Below the pieces are notes generated by a model that had not been told where the DNA came from, made no database searches, and saw only the letters and a list, made by a program, of their open reading frames with translations. 64,000 nt of DNA from Martelella limonii. GTDB lineage: Bacteria > Pseudomonadota > Alphaproteobacteria > Rhizobiales > Rhizobiaceae. Below are positions 18,139 to 27,835 of this stretch, piece after piece. The stretch covers positions 62,001 to 126,000 of the forward strand of contig NZ_JABUOU010000001.1 in NCBI RefSeq assembly GCF_013344475.1. The letters are read 5' to 3'. The position numbers and the translations under genes are program-made. Position 1 is the first letter of the stretch. Every line of letters begins with the position of its first letter.

Positions 18139-21100
18139 CCTTCAGGCCGACATTCCCGCCATAGCCGTAGGATCCGGTATCGAAGCCGGTGGAGGCCGTG
18201 AGTTCGGCGAAGGCCGAGTAGGACAGTTTTCCTGCCTGCCAGTCGAGCGAGCCGCCGAAGCCGAGTTCGCCGGAAAAATCGTCCGGATCGGTGGTGAAGT
18301 CGTAGAGGTTCACGAGTTGCGCCGTGGTCTCGCCCAGGAACTCGTAATAGAGGTTTGCGATGCCATAAAGCGTGGCGGCGCGGGCCTCTCCATTGACATC
18401 CTGCCAGCTGCTTTCCTTCTCGATCGCAAGGCCTGCGCGGGCAAGCAGGCTTTGGCCGTCCGAGAAGCTGACGTGATCGGAATAGGCGCCGGTGAAGCTG
18501 TCGATCGCAATGTCGGCGAAGGAAAGCTGTGCCTGCGGCGTGAGCGCCATGCCGTCTCCAAGGCCGAAGGCCTGGCCGACTTCCATCGACAGCGCATAGC
18601 CGAAGGCGTCGCTGTCTTCCGGCGCAAGCGGCAGGTCGTCGGCTTTGAGTTCGCTCGTAAACCAGGTGAATTCGGCCTGGGCATCGGCATAGAAACCGTT
18701 CGCGCCGAACCATGCCAGCGTGCCGCCGAAGCCGTAGCCGTCGGGATGGATGCTGCTGTCGCCGTAGCGCGAGGCGATCCTGGCTTCACCGGTCTGGTAG
18801 TGGGCGGTAAAGCCGCCGATCAGCGCGCCCTCGGCAGTGTCGGCGAACAGACCGTCCAGCCCGGCCTGCATCTCGAAGCGCGACAGGTCGTAATCATAGC
18901 TTGCGGTGGAGGACTGCGGGTCGAAGTGTTCATAGCCGCCATCGAGCCGTCCCCACAGCGCATCGAGCGCCGGGCCAGACGACAGCGCCTCGCCATCCGC
19001 ATACCGCCCGCCGGACCGCGTCCTCATCGACGGCAGCTCCATCATCTCGAGCATCACGGACTGATAGGCTTCGTAGAGGGGGACGAAGGGCTGGAGCGTG
19101 AGGCCGGCATCTATGAGCTCGTCGATGCTTGCCCTTTCCACGTAATCCCGATCAAGGAATCGATCTGCGGGCATCGGTGAATCTGTTGGCAGCAAGAAGT
19201 ATCCCGGCGCATAACCTGCGGGCTGGAGGAAGACTGTCTGATATTGGACCATGCCGTCAGTAAAAGTCCCTAAGAAGCCGTCGGAAGGTGAATCCGCGGG
19301 TGCTTCAACCACGGCAAATCCGTACGGTTGTCCGGGTGAGGAATTCGATGCAACATTGCGATAGCGGAGTTCGGTTCTCCCTGAAACACTGCCTTCTATG
19401 ATGATCGTGTCGTTGGTTCCGTCTGCAACATTGATATCGATGGCGCCGGTTGCATTGATGCCTGCATAGTCTCCCAGGATTGTGATTTCACCGCGGGAAA
19501 AGCCGTCCTGCATGTCGAGGTCACTATCGGTGCTGATGACAATGCCGGTGATGGTGAGTGAGCCCAGTCCGTTTACTCTCAGGGAAGACTGTTCCAGACC
19601 GATATTGCTGCCAATCGTTACCGCGGTTTCTGCTGATGGTCCGGTGGAATAGAGGATTTTGCTGTCACTGACGACCAATATGCCCGATTGCTCCGGATAA
19701 TTCGGTGCGGGGTCCAGCAGAAGCGATCCGAAAAATTCGAGACTGGACTGTGTCACAGTCATGTATTCGAAGTTCACGATCTTGCTGGCGTCAATCCGTC
19801 GGCCCGTGACGGCGCCGATCATGAACTGGTCGAAATCCTGATCCGTTGCGCTGCCGTCATTGGCTTCGCCGCCATCGAAAAAATAGTTCTCGCTACCGCC
19901 TTGCAAGGCATCGAGGTTCAGCAGCACCTGGTCTGAGCCGCCCTGTCCATAAAAGCTGCCGATGAACTGCCCTTTTGTCCATGTAAAGCGGTCATTGCCC
20001 TGATTGAGGGTGTCGTCTGGAGCGCCGTCGATCTGGTTGTAATCGCCATAGATGTCGCCGGTATAGGTTCCGCCGCCGATCACGAAATCGGAATCGCCCC
20101 CGCCGAGCATGGACGATCCATAAACCTGTCCGAGCGTGGTCACGGTCACGATCGTATTGGCGTCGTCATTGCCGTTCACGAGCATGGGCGAACGGTCTGC
20201 AACCGAAATCGAAGCGTCGGAACCGATGGTCACATTCAGGTTCATCGCGGGGTAGGATTCGGTGCCGGTGCCTTCGTCGGCAATGAGAATTGCCGGGGCG
20301 TTCTTGGTTCGCACGATGCCGCCCGATATGTCCAGATTATACTGCGCTTGAGGCGTCTTGCTCAAACGGAACGCCGTCGAGTCATCGCCCCTCATGTCGA
20401 TCAGTCCACCGGACATTGCAATGTTCATGGCCACGCCGGTCGAGACATAATCTCCCATAAAGTGGAAGGCTGTGGCGTTATCGCCGTCTCCATGGATAAC
20501 GCCCGATGTCATGTTGAAGGTGCCTGTCGCGACATCGCTGCTAAGCACTTCGTCGACGAAGGTAATGCCCGACCAGTAATCATGATCAAGACGGATATCC
20601 GTTCCTTCGAGATCGACCTGATACTGTGCTGTCGAGAAAATCGGCACGCGGACGGCATAGGGGCTGACGCCCGAACCGGCTTCATGGTCAGGTACGATCG
20701 AACCGCCCGATAGGGTTATCGTGGCCGCGGTATCCGAGGTGAACGCGGCGAAGTCGAGCGATCCGCTCTCCAGATGGAATGTCTGTTGAAAGGTCGATTC
20801 CAGAACGAAGCCGCCCTTTATCGTCGTCGGTCCGCTATTTTCGTTGATGGTTGCAATCGTTGATCCGTCGTTCGTAATCCAGACAGCCGTGGAAGGGGCG
20901 GAGATTGTTCCTCCCGTCATCAGGAAGTTCACGGTGCCCCCGGCTTGGCTTTGCCCTTCATTGGCGATAATGGCGCCTGAGACCATGTCGCCGCCAAGTA
21001 TGAAGTCCATCGCGCCATATCCAAGGGTCTGGACAGCAATGCCGCCGTTCAGTGTGCCCGTCTCGACGTTGATCGTCGCCCTTCCATTATCTGTTGTTAC

Positions 21101-21424
21101 GTTCAATGCCCCTGAGACGGTGTCAAACTGCCTTCCGTCGAACCGGATGGAGCCGGTCGGCGCAGAGGTTGTCAGGGAGATATCGCCCGTGACGACCATT
21201 TGCGGGTTTTCGAGCCGGAGCGCCAGGTCACCGCTGGCGTCATAGGTTATGCCGTTGGGGTAGCTCTGGCCGGTACAGACGAGCGTCGTGAAAAACTGAG
21301 CAGAGCACTCGTTCTGAGCCTTGGCATCGCCGCCGAAACACAGAAGGATCATCGCCCCGGTCGTCGAGGCGAGCAGTTTTGTCATATCCGACTTGATGCG
21401 AGAATCCGCGCAGTTCGCTCTCAT
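18128..21424 (-). CDS. Autotransporter with C-terminal outer-membrane beta-barrel (type Va-like)
   Basis: A 1098-residue surface protein. It starts with an export signal (hydrophobic LLASTTGAMILLCFGG after a basic stretch, then DAKAQN). The passenger of roughly 800 residues is rich in Gly, Ser, Thr, Asn and Asp with repeated beta-strand patterns (GGGDSDFVIGGGTYTG and the like), as in beta-helix passengers. The last 260 or so residues form an autotransporter domain beginning near ALWGRLDGGYEHF and ending in the aromatic tail KVRW typical of outer-membrane barrels. ATG 21424 is chosen because AGGAG lies 7 bases upstream; a frame extension to 21469 exists. The passenger looks less GC-rich than its neighbours. 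Function (adhesion or biofilm) is only inferred. Confidence 0.9.
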   Translation of the reverse strand: MRANCADSRIKSDMTKLLASTTGAMILLCFGGDAKAQNECSAQFFTTLVCTGQSYPNGITYDASGDLALRLENPQMVVTGDISLTTSAPTGSIRFDGRQFDTVSGALNVTTDNGRATINVETGTLNGGIAVQTLGYGAMDFILGGDMVSGAIIANEGQSQAGGTVNFLMTGGTISAPSTAVWITNDGSTIATINENSGPTTIKGGFVLESTFQQTFHLESGSLDFAAFTSDTAATITLSGGSIVPDHEAGSGVSPYAVRVPIFSTAQYQVDLEGTDIRLDHDYWSGITFVDEVLSSDVATGTFNMTSGVIHGDGDNATAFHFMGDYVSTGVAMNIAMSGGLIDMRGDDSTAFRLSKTPQAQYNLDISGGIVRTKNAPAILIADEGTGTESYPAMNLNVTIGSDASISVADRSPMLVNGNDDANTIVTVTTLGQVYGSSMLGGGDSDFVIGGGTYTGDIYGDYNQIDGAPDDTLNQGNDRFTWTKGQFIGSFYGQGGSDQVLLNLDALQGGSENYFFDGGEANDGSATDQDFDQFMIGAVTGRRIDASKIVNFEYMTVTQSSLEFFGSLLLDPAPNYPEQSGILVVSDSKILYSTGPSAETAVTIGSNIGLEQSSLRVNGLGSLTITGIVISTDSDLDMQDGFSRGEITILGDYAGINATGAIDINVADGTNDTIIIEGSVSGRTELRYRNVASNSSPGQPYGFAVVEAPADSPSDGFLGTFTDGMVQYQTVFLQPAGYAPGYFLLPTDSPMPADRFLDRDYVERASIDELIDAGLTLQPFVPLYEAYQSVMLEMMELPSMRTRSGGRYADGEALSSGPALDALWGRLDGGYEHFDPQSSTASYDYDLSRFEMQAGLDGLFADTAEGALIGGFTAHYQTGEARIASRYGDSSIHPDGYGFGGTLAWFGANGFYADAQAEFTWFTSELKADDLPLAPEDSDAFGYALSMEVGQAFGLGDGMALTPQAQLSFADIAIDSFTGAYSDHVSFSDGQSLLARAGLAIEKESSWQDVNGEARAATLYGIANLYYEFLGETTAQLVNLYDFTTDPDDFSGELGFGGSLDWQAGKLSYSAFAELTASTGFDTGSYGYGGNVGLKVRW

Positions 21425-21624
21425 GGCTCCACTCCTGATGTTGCATGGCTGGAGGAATGGAAACGTCATCTGCGCAGCACTTCAATCTTACATGGTTTTA
21501 TTCATGGTTAAATCCATAGGTTGTGTTGCGGATCGGCATCGGTTCCGCCCGGCTGGCGAAACAGTCGGAAGCTTATGATCGTCCGTGGGGCATCAGGCTA
21601 CAGCGTGAACGAAATACCGGACGA

Positions 21625-23454
21625 TCACGCCAGCACGCGTGCATGGGCCATCGGCTGCTGCACCAGAGGCGGGAAATCTTCCGGCGTGATGGTTTCCTTT
21701 TCGAGCAGCATGCGTGCGCCGTCATCGAGATCCTGGCGGCGTTCGCTCAGCACCGCCTTTGCGCGCTCATAGGCCGCGTCGATCAACTTGCGGATGGCCA
21801 TGTCGATCTCGCGGGCGGTCACATCGGAATAATTCCTCGCGCTGCCCATGCCGGGTGCTTCGTTCAGATAGTGCGCGCGTTTCTGTTCGAGCGCTGCCTG
21901 GCCGATATCGGGGTCCATGCCGAAGCTCATGACGTATTGCCGGGCGATATCGGTGACGCGGGCGAGGTCGTCGGAGGCGCCGGTGGAAATCTCGCCGTAG
22001 ACGAGGTCCTCCGCTGCCCGGCCTGCCAGAAGCACCACCATCCGGTCGCGCAACTCGCCGGCGGTGATCAGGAACCGGTCCTCGGTCGGGCGCTGCATGG
22101 TGTAGCCAAGCGCGCCGATCGAGCGCGGGATGATCGAGATCTTGTGGACCGGATCGGTTTTCGGCAGCGCGGCTGCCGCCAGCGCGTGGCCCATTTCGTG
22201 GAAGGCGACGCGTTCGCGTTCATCGGCATTCAGCAGGCGGCCGCGGCGTTCCGAGCCTGCAACCGTGCGCTCGACGGCCTGGGTGAAGTCTTCCATCGTC
22301 ACCTTGTCGCCGTCGCGGCGCGTGGCAAAGATCGCCGCCTCGTTGACGAGATTGGCGAGGTCGGCGCCGGCAAAGCCCGGGGTGAGGGCGGCGACCTGCG
22401 CGGCGTCGACGTCGTCCGAAAGTTTCACCTTTTTCATGTGCACGGCAAGAATGGCGGCGCGGCCTGCCCGGTCGGGACGGTCCATCACCACCTGACGGTC
22501 GAAGCGGCCGGCGCGGGTGAGCGCCTGGTCCAGCACTTCCGGCCGGTTGGTGGCGGCGAGGATGACGATGCCGGCAGACGGATCGAAGCCGTCGAGTTCG
22601 ACCAGAAGCTGGTTCAGCGTCTGCTCCTTCTCGTCGTTTCCGCCCATGCCGAAGGAATTGCGGGCGCGGCCGAGCGCATCGAGTTCGTCGATGAAGATGA
22701 TGCAGGGCGCCATTTCGCGGGCCTGCTTGAAGAGATCGCGAACCCGTGCGGCGCCAACGCCCACGAACATTTCCACGAATTCGGAACCCGAGATCGAAAA
22801 GAATGTCACGCCCGCTTCACCTGCCACGGCCTTGGCAATCAGCGTCTTGCCGGTGCCGGGCGGGCCGACCAGCAGAAGGCCCTTGGGGATGCGCGCGCCA
22901 AGCCGGCCGAATTTCTCCCGCTCCGTCAGGAAGGACACGACTTCCTTGAGTTCGGCCTTGGCTTCGTCGGCGCCGGCGACATCCTCGAACGTTACCCCGG
23001 TGCGGCGCTCCACATAGATCTTCGCCTTCGACTTGCCGACATTCATCATGCCGCCAAGGCCCATGCCCTGCTTTTCGGCGAATTTGCGGAAGAACCAGGC
23101 CCAGATCGCGAAGAAGATCACGATCGGCAGGACCCAGGACAGGATCTTGGTGAACAGGGAGTGATCCGGCACGCCGGTGACGTCGACCTTGTACTTGTCA
23201 AAATCGACGGCCAGTTCCTGGGGCACGCGGTAGGTGACGAAGTATTTCTTGCCGTCGACCTCATCCTTGAATGCGCCCTGGATGGTATTGTCGGCAATCG
23301 CGACCGACTGGACCTGACCCTTCTCGACATAATTGATCATGTCGGAATAGCTGATCCGGGCGACGTCCCTGGACGTAAACCACATTTGAAAGCCGATGAT
23401 GATGAGGAAGGCCACCAGAAAATAGCCAAGGTTGAATGTATTCTTGCGTTCCAT
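21625..23454 (-). CDS. ftsH: ATP-dependent zinc metalloprotease FtsH family
   Basis: Membrane-bound AAA+ protease degrading misfolded and regulatory proteins. The 609-residue protein has a first membrane segment ([15 protein letters not shown], about 13-27), a periplasmic domain, a second segment ([14 protein letters not shown]), Walker A GPPGTGKT, Walker [10 protein letters not shown], the SRH with [20 protein letters not shown], and the protease site HEMGH. It is somewhat short and lacks the acidic Gly/Pro-rich tail of the standard rhizobial FtsH, and its neighbours are not tilS/pal/glmM, so this could be a second FtsH copy rather than the housekeeping one. It diverges from the TerB/DnaJ gene. 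Confidence 0.92.
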   Translation of the reverse strand: MERKNTFNLGYFLVAFLIIIGFQMWFTSRDVARISYSDMINYVEKGQVQSVAIADNTIQGAFKDEVDGKKYFVTYRVPQELAVDFDKYKVDVTGVPDHSLFTKILSWVLPIVIFFAIWAWFFRKFAEKQGMGLGGMMNVGKSKAKIYVERRTGVTFEDVAGADEAKAELKEVVSFLTEREKFGRLGARIPKGLLLVGPPGTGKTLIAKAVAGEAGVTFFSISGSEFVEMFVGVGAARVRDLFKQAREMAPCIIFIDELDALGRARNSFGMGGNDEKEQTLNQLLVELDGFDPSAGIVILAATNRPEVLDQALTRAGRFDRQVVMDRPDRAGRAAILAVHMKKVKLSDDVDAAQVAALTPGFAGADLANLVNEAAIFATRRDGDKVTMEDFTQAVERTVAGSERRGRLLNADERERVAFHEMGHALAAAALPKTDPVHKISIIPRSIGALGYTMQRPTEDRFLITAGELRDRMVVLLAGRAAEDLVYGEISTGASDDLARVTDIARQYVMSFGMDPDIGQAALEQKRAHYLNEAPGMGSARNYSDVTAREIDMAIRKLIDAAYERAKAVLSERRQDLDDGARMLLEKETITPEDFPPLVQQPMAHARVLA

Positions 23455-23682
23455 GGCACGTGCTCTCCGGTTTGGCGTCCTCTAATGTCTATAGTCAGCG
23501 CCGTGCGGCGCGCGCAACGCAAAACCGTGGCTGGTGCCAGAAACTTCAGGTCGCGTGGAAATGCCGCAGCCAAATCGCATAAAAGTGAGATTGAACCGAT
23601 CGGTTCGACTTGCATGAAGAGCCGTTTTTGTTCAATCTGACGATTCTTGAAAGGGCGGTTCATTCCGCCGGGAGTCTACTCG

Positions 23683-24393
23683 ATGTCATTCTGGGAAAAG
23701 CTGGTCCATTTCGTCAGCCAGTCCGCTGGCAGCGTCCTCACAGGCGTTGTCGAGGCGGTGCGCACGCTGTTTGAGGGCGATCCGGAAACCCGCCGTCAGG
23801 TGGCGTTTTCGGTGTCACTGATTGCGCTTTCCGCAAAGATGGCAAAGGCGGACGGGTTCGTCACCATCGAAGAAGTGGCAGCCTTCCACGAGATTTTCGA
23901 GATCCCGGAGCGGGAACGCGAAAACGTTGCCCGGCTCTATAATCTCGCCCGGCAGGATGTCGCCGGCTATGATGCTTATGCGCGCAAGCTGAAAGGGCTC
24001 TGCTCGGAGGGCGAGGAGGGTTGCCCGCTGCTGGAAGAGGTGGTGGACGGCCTGTTCCACATCGCCAAGGCGGATGGCAGCATCCACGAGAAGGAGCTCG
24101 ATTTCCTGGCCCATGTTGCGGACATCTTCGGCATCAGCGAAGCCCGGTTCACCGCGATCTGCGCGCGGCACATGGACATGGGCGACCGTGACCCTTATGG
24201 CGTTCTCGGCGTTTCGCGCAGCGACGACTTCAAGACCATTCGCAGCCGTTATCGTGCGCTCGTCGCCGAAAATCATCCCGACCGTTTGATCGCGCGCGGC
24301 GTGCCGAAGGAATTCCACGCCGCTGCCAATGACCGGATGGCGCGGATCAATGCCGCCTATGAGGCGATCGAAAGAGAATTGAAGGCAGCCTGA
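23683..24393 (+). CDS. TerB-DnaJ (DjlA-like) co-chaperone
   Basis: A 236-residue protein combining a TerB-like helical domain (about 20-160, with AKADGFVTIEEV and AKADGSIHEKELDFL acid-rich repeats) and a C-terminal J domain (about 165-236) holding the Hsp70-activating HPD in ENHPDRLIARGV and the DPYGVLGVS start. It should stimulate DnaK ATPase. DjlA proper has a membrane anchor; here there is only a weakly hydrophobic start, so it may be cytosolic. ATG 23683 is chosen by the GGAG upstream and MSFWEKLV start. The next gene begins one base after its stop. Confidence 0.9.
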   Translation: MSFWEKLVHFVSQSAGSVLTGVVEAVRTLFEGDPETRRQVAFSVSLIALSAKMAKADGFVTIEEVAAFHEIFEIPERERENVARLYNLARQDVAGYDAYARKLKGLCSEGEEGCPLLEEVVDGLFHIAKADGSIHEKELDFLAHVADIFGISEARFTAICARHMDMGDRDPYGVLGVSRSDDFKTIRSRYRALVAENHPDRLIARGVPKEFHAAANDRMARINAAYEAIERELKAA

Positions 24394-24394
24394 C

Positions 24395-25048
24395 ATGATG
24401 CATCCGAAGTTTGCGATACCGTCGCTGGTTTTGCTGGCGACGTCGTTTTCGTTGCCTGCGCTCGCCGATGACGACGGCTTGGAGAACGCCCGCGCAATGG
24501 TGATTGCCGCCATGCCCGATGACTGCGATGCGGATATGGCAGATCGTTTCCCGGGCTCCGAAGGTACGGCCTATGACGTCGCCTGGCAGGAGAGCGACTA
24601 CCAGGGTGGCACGGAGACGAAGACCGGCAAGCTCTACAACATCGTTTGTGTTATCGGCGCTTACAACACGAGCAACGCTTTCGTTTTTGCGCCCGATGGT
24701 GGAACCTCGCCGCAGATCCTCTATTTTGCCGAGCCGAGCTATGATGTCGAATATGAACCGGGCGACGACAGCGATACCAAGCTTGCGCATGATCCTTTGG
24801 TGAAGGGCTTTGGCACGGCAAACCAGCTGACCAACGGTGAATTTGATCCCGAAACCAACACCATCTCTTCCTTCGCCAAGTGGCGCGGGCTCGGCGATGC
24901 CTGGTCGCAGGGCGACTGGAAGCTGGTGGATGGCGCCTTCATCCTGACCCATTATGCTGTCGATCCGATCTATGAGTACAATCTGGAAAACCCTCCGGAA
25001 GCGCTCGCCGACGTGAATTTCGTGCTCTACGACGCAAGCGCGAATTAG
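24395..25048 (+). CDS. Periplasmic DUF1176-like protein
   Basis: A 217-residue secreted protein: signal peptide MMHPKFAIPSLVLLATSFSLPALA, cleaved before DDDG. The second half reads FDPETNTISSFAKWRGLGDAWSQGDWKLVDGAFILTHY-like text, close to the conserved FDP..L.SF.KGRGLGDCG..WxWDG.xF.L end of DUF1176 proteins, though the usual Cys of GDCG is replaced by Ala. It therefore looks like a shortened member (about 340 residues is usual). Two Cys remain (DDCDAD and NIVCV). Function is unknown. It starts one base after the co-chaperone stop, so it is translationally coupled to it. Confidence 0.72.
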   Translation: MMHPKFAIPSLVLLATSFSLPALADDDGLENARAMVIAAMPDDCDADMADRFPGSEGTAYDVAWQESDYQGGTETKTGKLYNIVCVIGAYNTSNAFVFAPDGGTSPQILYFAEPSYDVEYEPGDDSDTKLAHDPLVKGFGTANQLTNGEFDPETNTISSFAKWRGLGDAWSQGDWKLVDGAFILTHYAVDPIYEYNLENPPEALADVNFVLYDASAN

Positions 25049-25119
25049 CGCCTGCGATCTTTTGCTTGCAATGATTGCCCGGCTCGAACAAGGTTCGCCA
25101 AACGTATCGAGAGCGGGTC

Positions 25120-26313
25120 ATGGCACGACATTTCAGGACAATCATCATCGGGCGCGGCTTGATGGGTTCGGCGGCAGCGCGTCATCTTTCAGGCATGGAA
25201 GACGGTGTTGCGGTTGTCGGCCCTGATGAGCCCGCCGACAAGGCTGCCCATACCGGCGTTTTCGGAAGCCATTACGATGAAGGCCGCATCACCCGCACCA
25301 TCGACCGCGATCCGGTGTGGGCGCGGCTCGCCAGCCGGTCGATCGCGCGATACCGCGATATCGAGCGCGAGAGCGGGATCGACTTTTTTGGCGAGGTGGG
25401 TGCGCTGATCGTCGGGCCCGGGCGTGCGCAGGGCCGCTATGTCGAGACCATCATGGAAGCGGCTGACGCGTGCGGCGCCGCTGCCGAAATCGTAAACCAG
25501 GCCCGGCTTGCGCGGTCGTTTCCATATTTTTCGTTCGCCCCGGAGACCGAGGGCGTCTACGAGCCGAAACATGCCGGCCATATCTCGCCGCGAAGGCTGG
25601 TGGCGGCGCAGTCTGCGCTTGCAGCAAAGAATGGCGCCACCGTCATTGCAGCGACGGTCACGGGCGTCACCGATGATGGCGGCCGCGTCAGCGTCACCAC
25701 CGACATCGGCGAGACGCTGACGACCGATCGCGTTCTGGTGGCCACGGGCGGCTTCACGATCGATGAACGGCTTCTGCCGGCAAGGATCGATCTCAAGGTC
25801 TTTGCCCGCACCGTTGCCTATTTCGAGGTGGACGAGGACGAGGCCGCCGCGCTTTCAGCGATGCCGAGCCTGATCTACAAGGCCTCCTTCGATGAGGATG
25901 GCATCTATCTTCTGCCGCCGATCCGCTACCCGGACGGCCGCTGGTATCTGAAGATCGGTGGCGATCCGGATGATGTTCCGCTCGGCAGCGAGGCCGAAGT
26001 CCGTGCCTGGTTCCGCGCCAGGGGACGCGGCGCGGCCCGCGAGCATCTGACCCGGATCATCTGCGAACTGATGCCGCGGCTGAGGGTGCTTCAATCCGAG
26101 ACCGGGACCTGCGTGACCAGCTATTCGCCATCCGGCTATCCGATGATCGGTTTCTCGCCATCGCCCCGGATCGCGGTCCTGACGGCTGGCTGCGGGGCTG
26201 CGGCGAAGAGTTCCGACGAGATCGGACGTCTGGGCGCGCTGCTGATGCACCACGGCAGTATCGAGAGCGAGGGCTATCAGAGCGACTTTGCTCCAAGCTT
26301 TCAGCGGGCCTGA
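25120..26313 (+). CDS. FAD-dependent oxidoreductase (DAO/sarcosine-oxidase-like)
   Basis: A 397-residue cytosolic flavoprotein of the DAO family. It has the nucleotide-binding start TIIIGRGLMGSAAARHL (a variant of GxGxxG), an internal VLVATGGF motif, and the C-terminal GYPMIGFSP and AGCGAAAKSS segments that normally contact the flavin. Relatives oxidise N-methyl amino acids such as sarcosine or N-methyltryptophan; the substrate here is not shown. The GAGGEH-type flavin-linkage motif is not evident. ATG 25120 has only a weak GAGAGCGGG upstream; a TTG start at 25075 is possible. It follows the DUF1176-like gene by 71 bases. Confidence 0.85.
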   Translation: MARHFRTIIIGRGLMGSAAARHLSGMEDGVAVVGPDEPADKAAHTGVFGSHYDEGRITRTIDRDPVWARLASRSIARYRDIERESGIDFFGEVGALIVGPGRAQGRYVETIMEAADACGAAAEIVNQARLARSFPYFSFAPETEGVYEPKHAGHISPRRLVAAQSALAAKNGATVIAATVTGVTDDGGRVSVTTDIGETLTTDRVLVATGGFTIDERLLPARIDLKVFARTVAYFEVDEDEAAALSAMPSLIYKASFDEDGIYLLPPIRYPDGRWYLKIGGDPDDVPLGSEAEVRAWFRARGRGAAREHLTRIICELMPRLRVLQSETGTCVTSYSPSGYPMIGFSPSPRIAVLTAGCGAAAKSSDEIGRLGALLMHHGSIESEGYQSDFAPSFQRA

Positions 26314-26402
26314 AGCGGTTGCCTTGACGGGTAGCATTCTCAACTCCGCCGTTAAGCACGATGGCAAGAATTCCAGCTTATTTGCCCAAAGTCCTTGGAA
26401 TT

Positions 26403-26416
26403 GCGTTTAGAAACGC
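26403..26416. promoter_or_regulatory. Short inverted repeat upstream of the membrane EAL gene
   Basis: GCGTTT and AAACGC form a perfect inverted repeat with a 2-base centre, 33 bases before the EAL start codon. It could be a regulator site or a small leader hairpin; nothing in the sequence names the protein that would bind. Confidence 0.35.
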
Positions 26417-26449
26417 ATGGTGCCATGATGATAACCAAAAGGGGTGGAG

Positions 26450-27796
26450 ATGCCGCCATCAGTCTTGCTTTCGATAGAAGGGCGAGCGCTGCATTCTAGC
26501 GATAAGCCGCGAACGCGGAAGCTGATGCTGTTTGCAGGCGGAATTCTCTGCGTGATCGGGCTTGCCTGGGGCGCGATCTACGTGTTTTACGGCAAGTGGC
26601 TCATGGTCGACCTGATGGCGCTGGCCATCGTGCTCGGGGTCTGCCTGCTGGTACTCACCCGCCGCGGGCTTTCCTATTTGGCCGCGATCGTCGGCGTTCA
26701 TACGCTGATCCCGCTGATAATCCTGATGTGCCTGTTCGATAGTCCGGGCCTTGGCGTCGCGCGTTCATGGCATATGTATTTCATACCCGTCGCTGCCGGG
26801 GCCATCCTGGTATTCAGAAAGTCAGGCTGCTACCTGCGCTTCTTTCTTCCCGGCATCGCTTTGATCGCCTGCGCGTTTTTTGCCGCAGGCACATTCAGCT
26901 TCCCGATGGGCGACGCCGCGTCGCCGGCGGAAATCCGGTCGGCGGCTGTGTGGGTCAACGCATTCACGGCTCTTGGCGCCCTTGCCGTTGTGCTTTTCCT
27001 GATGCAGTTGGACCTGTCGGAACGCAGGGCATGGGAGACGGATCTCAGGGCGGCGCTTGCCAAGGGGCGCTTCTATCTTGCTTATCAGCCGCAGGTCGGC
27101 CGCGATGGCAAGGTTTATGGCGCGGAGGCGCTGTTGCGGTGGCGTGATCCCCGGCGAGGCCAGGTGCCGCCGGGGGAGTTCATACCGTTTGCCGAAGAGA
27201 CGGGATTGATCGGGCCAATCGGCGAGTGGGTGTTGCGAGAGGCAACCGGCCAAATCGCGCGTTGGGCAGAGAATCCGGCGACGGAGCGGCTGACGCTTTC
27301 CGTGAATGTCAGTACATCGCAATTTCATCAGCCAAGCTTTGTCACGGACGTCATCGAGATATTGAAGCGCAGCAATGCGCCGGCGTCGCGGTTGAAGCTT
27401 GAGCTGACGGAAAGCGTGTTCAACGTTGATCTCGATGGCACCGTGCGCAAGATGGAAGAATTGAGGGACCTGGGCATAAGGCTTTCGCTGGATGATTTCG
27501 GGACAGGCTATTCCTCGCTGAGCGTGGTGCGCAAGCTGCCGCTCGATGAGCTCAAGATCGACCAGTCCTTCGTGCGCGAAGTCGCCGAGAATGCGAGCGA
27601 CAAGGCGATTGTCCAGACACTGGTATCGCTCGGCCGTTCGCTCAACCTGTTCCTCATCGCCGAAGGCATTTCAGAAGAAGAGCAGTTCAAGATCCTGAGG
27701 CAGGCCGGCTGTAATGCCTTCCAGGGCTATTTTTTCGGCCTTCCTGTGCGCATCGAGGAGTTCGAGGCCTTGTATATCCGTGGGGCCAATTCGTGA
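26450..27796 (+). CDS. Membrane-anchored EAL-domain protein (cyclic-di-GMP phosphodiesterase)
   Basis: A 448-residue inner-membrane protein. The N-terminal 190 residues form about six membrane segments (for example LMLFAGGILCVIGLAWGAIYVF and LMALAIVLGVCLLVLTRR), a possible unnamed sensor. The C-terminal EAL domain has GAEALLRWR, VNVSTSQF, ELTESVF, DDFGTGYSSLS, LKIDQSF and QGYFFGLPV. The usual EGVET loop reads EGISE, so one of the conserved Glu residues is Ser; activity could be altered. No GGDEF domain is present. ATG 26450 follows GGGGTGGAG; a GTG at 26444 is an alternative. It lies about 40 bases before the RNase P RNA gene. Confidence 0.92.
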   Translation: MPPSVLLSIEGRALHSSDKPRTRKLMLFAGGILCVIGLAWGAIYVFYGKWLMVDLMALAIVLGVCLLVLTRRGLSYLAAIVGVHTLIPLIILMCLFDSPGLGVARSWHMYFIPVAAGAILVFRKSGCYLRFFLPGIALIACAFFAAGTFSFPMGDAASPAEIRSAAVWVNAFTALGALAVVLFLMQLDLSERRAWETDLRAALAKGRFYLAYQPQVGRDGKVYGAEALLRWRDPRRGQVPPGEFIPFAEETGLIGPIGEWVLREATGQIARWAENPATERLTLSVNVSTSQFHQPSFVTDVIEILKRSNAPASRLKLELTESVFNVDLDGTVRKMEELRDLGIRLSLDDFGTGYSSLSVVRKLPLDELKIDQSFVREVAENASDKAIVQTLVSLGRSLNLFLIAEGISEEEQFKILRQAGCNAFQGYFFGLPVRIEEFEALYIRGANS

Positions 27797-27835
27797 AAGC
27801 ACTGGCATTGGCCGGCACTCTCGGATAGGAAGGCC

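Noticed and set aside
21523-23640. A 705-codon plus-strand frame opposite ftsH
   Set aside because: It is the complement of a clear AAA+ protease, without any domain of its own.
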